DNA from: Desulfuromusa sp.
GTDB taxonomy: Bacteria > Desulfobacterota > Desulfuromonadia > Desulfuromonadales > Geopsychrobacteraceae
DNA length: 42,590 bases
NCBI GenBank assembly: GCA_021647765.1
Contig: JAKIUD010000026.1
Location: 1-42,590 of the forward strand
Direction of reading: 5' to 3'
This document shows positions 38,382 to 42,590 of this stretch, piece after piece. The notes under the pieces were generated by a model. That model did not search any database and was not told the DNA's origin. It worked only from the letters and a program-made list of their open reading frames with translations. How positions within the stretch are numbered: position 1 is the first letter of the stretch; each line of letters starts with the position of its first letter. The position numbers and the translations under genes were made by a program.

Positions 38382-39371
38382 CTATAGCTGCAATGGAGGC
38401 TCCTGCAATGCCGCCAGTTGCTCGCGCAGTTCAAGAATATGTTCACCCCAGTATTGAATTGAGTTGAACCAGGGGAAGGTTCGGGGAAATGCTGGATCAT
38501 CCCAGCGTCTGGCCAGCCAGGCGCTGTAGTGAAGCATCCGCAAGGTGCGTAATGGTTCGATCAGCTGCAATTCAGCGAAATTGAAATCATAGAACTGCTG
38601 GTATCCGGTCAAAATCTTATCAAATTGTCGCCGTTGCTGATCTTCCGGACCGGAAAGCAACATCCACAAATCCTGAATTGCCGGAGCCATCCGGGCATCG
38701 TCAAAATCGACAAAATGGGGAGCTCCATCTCGCCAGAGCATATTACCGTTGTGACAATCACCGTGAACCCGGATGTTCTGTACTGATCCGAGACGTGCAA
38801 ACTGTTCATCAATCTGTTGCAGCAGATCACGGGTCAGTGTTTGATAGGATTCACGATATTCTACCGGGATAAAATTATCGATAATGAAGTTGACAGAGTC
38901 ATAACCAAAACTCTGGATATCAAGTTTTGGCCGATGACTGAACGGTCGAGTCGCTCCAAGCAGATGGATTCGACTAAGCAGCCGACCGATAATCAGTAGA
39001 TGCTCCAGATTGTCCAGTTCAGGAGAGTGTCCACCTTTGCGCGGTGACAGACTAAAACGAAAACCCTGATATTGGTGTAACGTTTTATTGTTTGCGTTAC
39101 GCAGAGGTGCAACCACCGGAAGTTCGTGTTCCGCCAATTCCAAAGTGAAGTTATGCTCTTCCAGAATCTGGGTATCCGTCCACCGCTCTGGTCGATAAAA
39201 CTTGGCAATCAGTGGCTCGTTATCTTCGATACCAACCTGGTAAACCCGGTTTTCATAGCTATTGAGGGTCAGAATCCGGCAATCGCAATGATAACCCTGT
39301 GATTCAACCGCATCCATGAGAAAATCGGGGGTGAGCTGATCAAAAGGATGGTTTGTGGTTTCAACAGCCAT
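38382..39371 (-). CDS. srkA: Stress-response kinase A (SrkA/YihE/RdoA family)
   Basis: A 329-residue protein from ATG 39371 (GAGGAAG site upstream); the longer frame to 39488 is not used. It is a small kinase with the aminoglycoside-phosphotransferase fold. MAVETTNHPFDQLTPDFLMD at the N-terminus, NSYENRVYQVG and LIAKFYRPERW (the ATP-binding Lys), the catalytic loop VHGDCHNGNMLW with Asp and Asn, and the DFG-like FVDFDDA are visible, then WLARRWDDPAFP..FPWF typical of YihE. In E. coli it phosphorylates proteins and counters MazE-MazF-mediated death under Cpx stress. Neighbour argO is transcribed on the same strand but by spacing belongs to a different unit. Confidence 0.93.
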   Translation of the reverse strand: MAVETTNHPFDQLTPDFLMDAVESQGYHCDCRILTLNSYENRVYQVGIEDNEPLIAKFYRPERWTDTQILEEHNFTLELAEHELPVVAPLRNANNKTLHQYQGFRFSLSPRKGGHSPELDNLEHLLIIGRLLSRIHLLGATRPFSHRPKLDIQSFGYDSVNFIIDNFIPVEYRESYQTLTRDLLQQIDEQFARLGSVQNIRVHGDCHNGNMLWRDGAPHFVDFDDARMAPAIQDLWMLLSGPEDQQRRQFDKILTGYQQFYDFNFAELQLIEPLRTLRMLHYSAWLARRWDDPAFPRTFPWFNSIQYWGEHILELREQLAALQEPPLQL

Positions 39372-39433
39372 AGCTTCCTCGCATAGAGATAAATGGGGAA
39401 TTCTACCTCTGTGCTCAGTGCAAGTAAAGCGAT

Positions 39434-40054
39434 TCAGCTGATATAGGGTTGCAGTTTCGGCCAAAGCAGGGAAATGGCGATACCCCACATGGTCAAGCAG
39501 ACAAAGCCATCCAAAAAACGCCAGGCGAGTGGTTTGCGAAACAGTGGTGCCAGCAGGCCGGCACCAAGGCTCAGTGCGAAAAACCAGAGAAATGATGCAG
39601 TCATAGCCCCGGCACCGAACAAGTAGCGTTCAGTTTGATCCAATTGCCCACTGAGTCCCCCAATCAATACGAAAGTATCAAGGTAAACATGGGGATTGAG
39701 AAAGGTCAGTGCCAGAGTTGCCAGAAGTAATTTACGTCTCGATGGAATCGCTTCAGTAGAGGCTTCCAGGCTTCCCCCCTGCAGGGCTGACCGGAAAGAA
39801 CGCCCACCATACCAGAGCAGAAACAGAGCACCGCACCAGGTAGCCAGTTGAGCCAAAAGAGGATTGGTCGCTACCAGAGCTCCGACGCCACTGACCCCCA
39901 GCAGAATCAACAGTCCATCACTGAGGCTACAAATAAAGGCAGTTTGAAGCGGAAAGTTGCGGCGAACCCCTTGTGACAAAACAAAAGCATTCTGTGCCCC
40001 AATGGCAATAATCAATCCGCCTCCAAGTCCGATTCCCTGTAAAAATGGCATCAT
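39434..40054 (-). CDS. argO: LysE/ArgO-family arginine or lysine exporter
   Basis: A 206-residue integral membrane protein with about six TM segments of the LysE/RhtB superfamily. GLGGGLIIAIGAQNAFVLSQG at the N-terminus is the LysE signature, with FLNPHVYLDT near residue 118. It exports basic amino acids in response to excess. The closest functional hint is the divergent LysR-type regulator at 40160, similar to ArgP, the canonical argO activator. They share a 105-base AT-rich gap. The start ATG 40054 (second codon also Met) has a GGGAGAAGT-like site. Confidence 0.93.
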   Translation of the reverse strand: MMPFLQGIGLGGGLIIAIGAQNAFVLSQGVRRNFPLQTAFICSLSDGLLILLGVSGVGALVATNPLLAQLATWCGALFLLWYGGRSFRSALQGGSLEASTEAIPSRRKLLLATLALTFLNPHVYLDTFVLIGGLSGQLDQTERYLFGAGAMTASFLWFFALSLGAGLLAPLFRKPLAWRFLDGFVCLTMWGIAISLLWPKLQPYIS

Positions 40055-40159
40055 GGTACTTCTCCCTAAAAACTGTTGATGTGGTGCAGGCTAACCTTGC
40101 TATTATCAAAAGTAAAATTAATTGTTTTTCTATATCATTAGCAATGATAATATAAATAT
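40055..40159. promoter_or_regulatory. Divergent argO/argP control region
   Basis: A short AT-rich gap between the two divergent genes. It carries TATCATTAGCAATGATA (40132-40148), a perfect dyad (TATCATT-agc-AATGATA), overlapping the probable argP promoter and only 10 bases from its start codon. LysR-type activators usually bind such dyads. The dyad is seen; its role is inferred. Confidence 0.55.
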
Positions 40160-41050
40160 ATGCTGGATTATAAACAGATTGAAGCGTTGGCTAAAGTGAT
40201 TCAGGAAGGGGGGTTTGAACGTGCTGCTCAAGCCCTTTTTTTGACCCAATCTGCCGTTTCACAGCGGGTCAGACAGTTGGAAGAGTCATCGGGACAAATT
40301 CTGATTTCGCGCACAACGCCTCCACAACCAACCACTGCCGGGAGGATTTTGCTCAAACATTATCGACAAGTGAAGTTGCTGGAAGAAGGGTTGTCGTCTG
40401 AATTAACCACCTCTTCTGCTACAGAGATGACAACCTTGTCGATCGGGATTAATGCCGACAGCTTGGCTCACTGGTTCCTCCCTGCAATCAGTCCATTATT
40501 GCAAAAGATGGATTTGTTGATCGATTTACGGGTGGATGATCAAGAACAGACTCACCGTTATTTGCGCGAAGGGGATGTGGTTGGCTGTGTTAGCACTGAA
40601 GCCAATGCTATGCAAGGATGTAAAGTCGAAAAACTCGGGATCATGACTTATCGTTTGCTGGCAACCTCTGACTTTATCGAACGCTGGTTTTCAGATGGAC
40701 TTTCACTTGAATCTTTCAAACATGCTCCGGCGGTTATTTATAATCGCAAAGATCGGCTCCATAATCGATTTTTTAAACAATATCTAGACATGGCACCGAA
40801 AACGATAGCGGCACATTATATCCCTGCCCCTGAACAATTTTTGCAGGTTATTTCTGCCGGCTATGGTTATGGGATGGTGCCTGACTGGCAAGGCTCTGAA
40901 TTATTGAAGTCAGGACAATTACAGGAACTGCTTCCTGGAGCAGTGCTGCAGCTTGATCTTTATTGGCATTGCTGGAATCTGGCTGTCCGTCCGTTACAGA
41001 ATTTTTCTGCTCAGCTGGTTATTGAAGCCAGAAAGCACCTTGAAACCTGA
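40160..41050 (+). CDS. argP: LysR-type regulator, ArgP/IciA-like
   Basis: A 296-residue LysR-family protein. The N-terminal helix-turn-helix is clear (YKQIEALAKVIQEGGFERAA, then SAVSQRVRQLEE). The effector domain follows (about 92-290), with GINADSLAHWFLPAI matching ArgP, which in E. coli binds lysine and arginine and activates argO. Divergent orientation from argO, at 105 bases, is the normal arrangement of this pair. No ribosome site is obvious before the ATG; the upstream sequence is AT-rich (aatataaat). Confidence 0.94.
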   Translation: MLDYKQIEALAKVIQEGGFERAAQALFLTQSAVSQRVRQLEESSGQILISRTTPPQPTTAGRILLKHYRQVKLLEEGLSSELTTSSATEMTTLSIGINADSLAHWFLPAISPLLQKMDLLIDLRVDDQEQTHRYLREGDVVGCVSTEANAMQGCKVEKLGIMTYRLLATSDFIERWFSDGLSLESFKHAPAVIYNRKDRLHNRFFKQYLDMAPKTIAAHYIPAPEQFLQVISAGYGYGMVPDWQGSELLKSGQLQELLPGAVLQLDLYWHCWNLAVRPLQNFSAQLVIEARKHLET

Positions 41051-41154
41051 TACTATTATTCCCCCCTCAGATTAATATACTTTAAATAAATCTTTGTTAT
41101 TTGATAATTATCATGTAAGATACGGCTATCTTATTTTCAGACAGGAGTCTGTAA

Positions 41155-42504
41155 GTGAAGTTACGCCACTGGATATTGATAGCAACCCTGTACTTTTGTC
41201 TTCCTGGATACGCTGCAGCCGAAGTGGAGACTATTTTTGGCACCGTCAGGGATGCTCAGAGTGGTGTTTTTCTCAGTGGTGTTGAAATACACGCAACCAA
41301 TGACTTTACTTTGAGCAATTCAACTGGGAACTTCCAACTACAATCCGATGGATCTGAACTCGTAGCACGCCTCCCTGGTTACCTGCCAAAAAAGGTGGCT
41401 GCTGATTTCCCTCTCCATTTGAAGCTGCAACCCTTCACTCCGAAAGCTCTCTACCTCTCCTACTGGGCTGCCGACAGTAACGACCGGCGGAATCATCTGC
41501 AGCAGTTAATTGCTGAAACAGGAATGAACGCGCTGGTGATTGACCTTAAGTCCTCCCGTGGGGATATTGCCTTTCGCAGCCAGTTGCCATTAGCGCGGGA
41601 GGTTGGTGCACAGCGGGTACGCACGCTGAAAGATCTGCCGGAGTTTTTGGCTGAGCTGAAGCAGCAAGGAATTTATACCATCGGTCGGATTGTGGTTTTT
41701 AAGGATGCTGCCCTGGCCAGGAATCGACGTGATCTGGCGGTTCATACTCTGGATGGTTACCTCTGGGAGGATCATGAAAAGATCAGCTGGACAGATCCTT
41801 TTAACCCGGAAGTCTGGGATTATAATATCAGTATTGCGGAAGAGGCTGCAGCTTTAGGATTTGATGAAATTCAATTCGACTATATCCGCTTTCCAGCAAA
41901 ATCAGATTTGATGTTTTCCCGAGAGAATACCGGAGAAAATCGGGTTGCTGCTATTAATGGCTTTCTGCAGCGTGCCAAACAACAATTGGCCAATTACCCG
42001 GTGATGACCTCGGCCAATATTTTTGGCTATATCTGCTGGAAGCACAAGGATCAGAAAATTGGCCAACGACTGATCGACCTGGCTGAACATGTTGACTACA
42101 TTTCACCAATGCTCTATCCGTCCGGTTTTCCGCATGGCGTCCCCGGATACAAAAACCCGGTGGAAAATTCTTACGAAGTTATTGCCCATTCTTTGCAAAA
42201 AGCCAGTGCGCTGACGGGACTTCCTGCCGTTCGTTTTCGCCCCTGGTTACAAGCGTTCAGGGATTATGCCTTTGACCGAAGAAGTTTTACTGCGAATGAA
42301 ATCCATGCTCAGATCAATGCGAGCGATGCCAGCGGCAGTCATGGTTGGATGTTGTGGAATGCCGCCAGCCGTTTCAGTCTTGCAGGACTTCAGCAGGTGG
42401 TTCCACTTGGTGAACTGAATCTTGTTGATGCCAGCCCAAAAGCTGGAGATTCGACAATCCTGACCAAAGCAGCAGATCAAAATTTTCGGTTCTATCCACA
42501 ATAA
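41155..42504 (+). CDS. Secreted glycoside-hydrolase-like protein (DUF4015) with N-terminal carboxypeptidase-regulatory-like domain
   Basis: A 449-residue protein starting at GTG 41155 (AGGAG about eight bases upstream). A signal peptide (KLRHWILIATLYFCLPGYAAA) is followed by a short CarboxypepD_reg-like beta domain (about 24-100: FGTVRDAQSGVFLSGVEIHA). The large C-terminal DUF4015 TIM barrel (about 105-430) has ALVIDLKSSRGDI, IYTIGRIVVFKD, FDEIQFDYIRFPAKSD and WMLWNAAS. FDYIRFP is the strand carrying acidic residues in the putative active site. The polysaccharide substrate is unknown. It seems to be a single gene, separate from argP by 105 bases. Confidence 0.88.
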   Translation: MKLRHWILIATLYFCLPGYAAAEVETIFGTVRDAQSGVFLSGVEIHATNDFTLSNSTGNFQLQSDGSELVARLPGYLPKKVAADFPLHLKLQPFTPKALYLSYWAADSNDRRNHLQQLIAETGMNALVIDLKSSRGDIAFRSQLPLAREVGAQRVRTLKDLPEFLAELKQQGIYTIGRIVVFKDAALARNRRDLAVHTLDGYLWEDHEKISWTDPFNPEVWDYNISIAEEAAALGFDEIQFDYIRFPAKSDLMFSRENTGENRVAAINGFLQRAKQQLANYPVMTSANIFGYICWKHKDQKIGQRLIDLAEHVDYISPMLYPSGFPHGVPGYKNPVENSYEVIAHSLQKASALTGLPAVRFRPWLQAFRDYAFDRRSFTANEIHAQINASDASGSHGWMLWNAASRFSLAGLQQVVPLGELNLVDASPKAGDSTILTKAADQNFRFYPQ

Positions 42505-42563
42505 AAAGGCTGCGGTTGAGTAATACCGCCCCAAATAGTTCTTCGTAACTGAGTACCGACAGC

Positions 42564-42590
42564 ATGTTGCAACAGATTTTCGAATTGCTC
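42564..42590 (+). CDS. Possible start of the next gene, cut by window edge
   Basis: An ATG at 42564 opens MLQQIFELL through the last base. There is no good ribosome site and only nine codons are visible, so neither identity nor reality can be judged. Confidence 0.25.

Overview
The window looks like chromosomal DNA from an anaerobic, metal- or electrode-respiring member of the Desulfuromonadales (Geobacter / Desulfuromonas / Pelobacter type). I infer this from nine multiheme c-type cytochrome genes with about 84 haem-binding motifs, a tungsten-type aldehyde:ferredoxin oxidoreductase operon, a tRNA-Sec gene, an NtrC-type regulator and candidate sigma-54 promoters. No 16S or other marker is present, so the genus is not resolved.

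Layout. 1-3570 is a decayed accessory strip: the edge of one IS110-type transposase, a complete YefM/YoeB toxin-antitoxin pair with promoter and operator, a doubly frameshifted second IS110-family transposase, a minimal nucleotidyltransferase and an IS4-like transposase remnant. 3599-7130 is housekeeping: uvrB, a first moeA and selC (tRNA-Sec). 7540-10002 holds three tandem paralogous 12-haem cytochromes (36 haems) behind a candidate sigma-54 promoter. 10724-12676 is a membrane histidine kinase.

12744-28440, all on the minus strand, is the centrepiece: an electron-transfer locus with a parvulin isomerase, two HAMP-only membrane proteins flanking a heptahaem cytochrome, a large cytochrome with CX3CH motifs, two NHL beta-propeller lipoproteins, an outer-membrane beta-barrel, a pentahaem lipoprotein, two small secreted cytochromes (4 and 5 haems) resembling the OmcE nanowire type, a cytochrome with up to 15 haem motifs and a sigma-54-dependent response regulator. 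The two small cytochromes each have a -24/-12-like promoter, so the regulator may control them. I read the locus as a candidate extracellular cytochrome filament plus outer-membrane conduit system.

28940-38219: a CBS/DUF294 protein, then tungsten/molybdenum cofactor genes (moeA2, moaE-like, moaA) on the minus strand, divergent from a five-gene aldehyde oxidoreductase operon on the plus strand (4x[4Fe-4S] protein, AOR, FAD/NAD subunit, MoaD-like, MoeB/ThiF-like). This matches the aorABCDE order described for Aromatoleum. 38382-42504: srkA-like kinase, argO with divergent argP, and a DUF4015 glycosidase-like secreted protein.

The intergenic spaces carry several families of short palindromic, MITE/REP-like elements. 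Family A has GGGACTGTCCC cores and GAATGGCGC-type ends (eight copies or pieces). Family B is about 167 bp with CTAGGAGCCTGTCCG-type ends (three copies). Two further single elements have long terminal inverted repeats.
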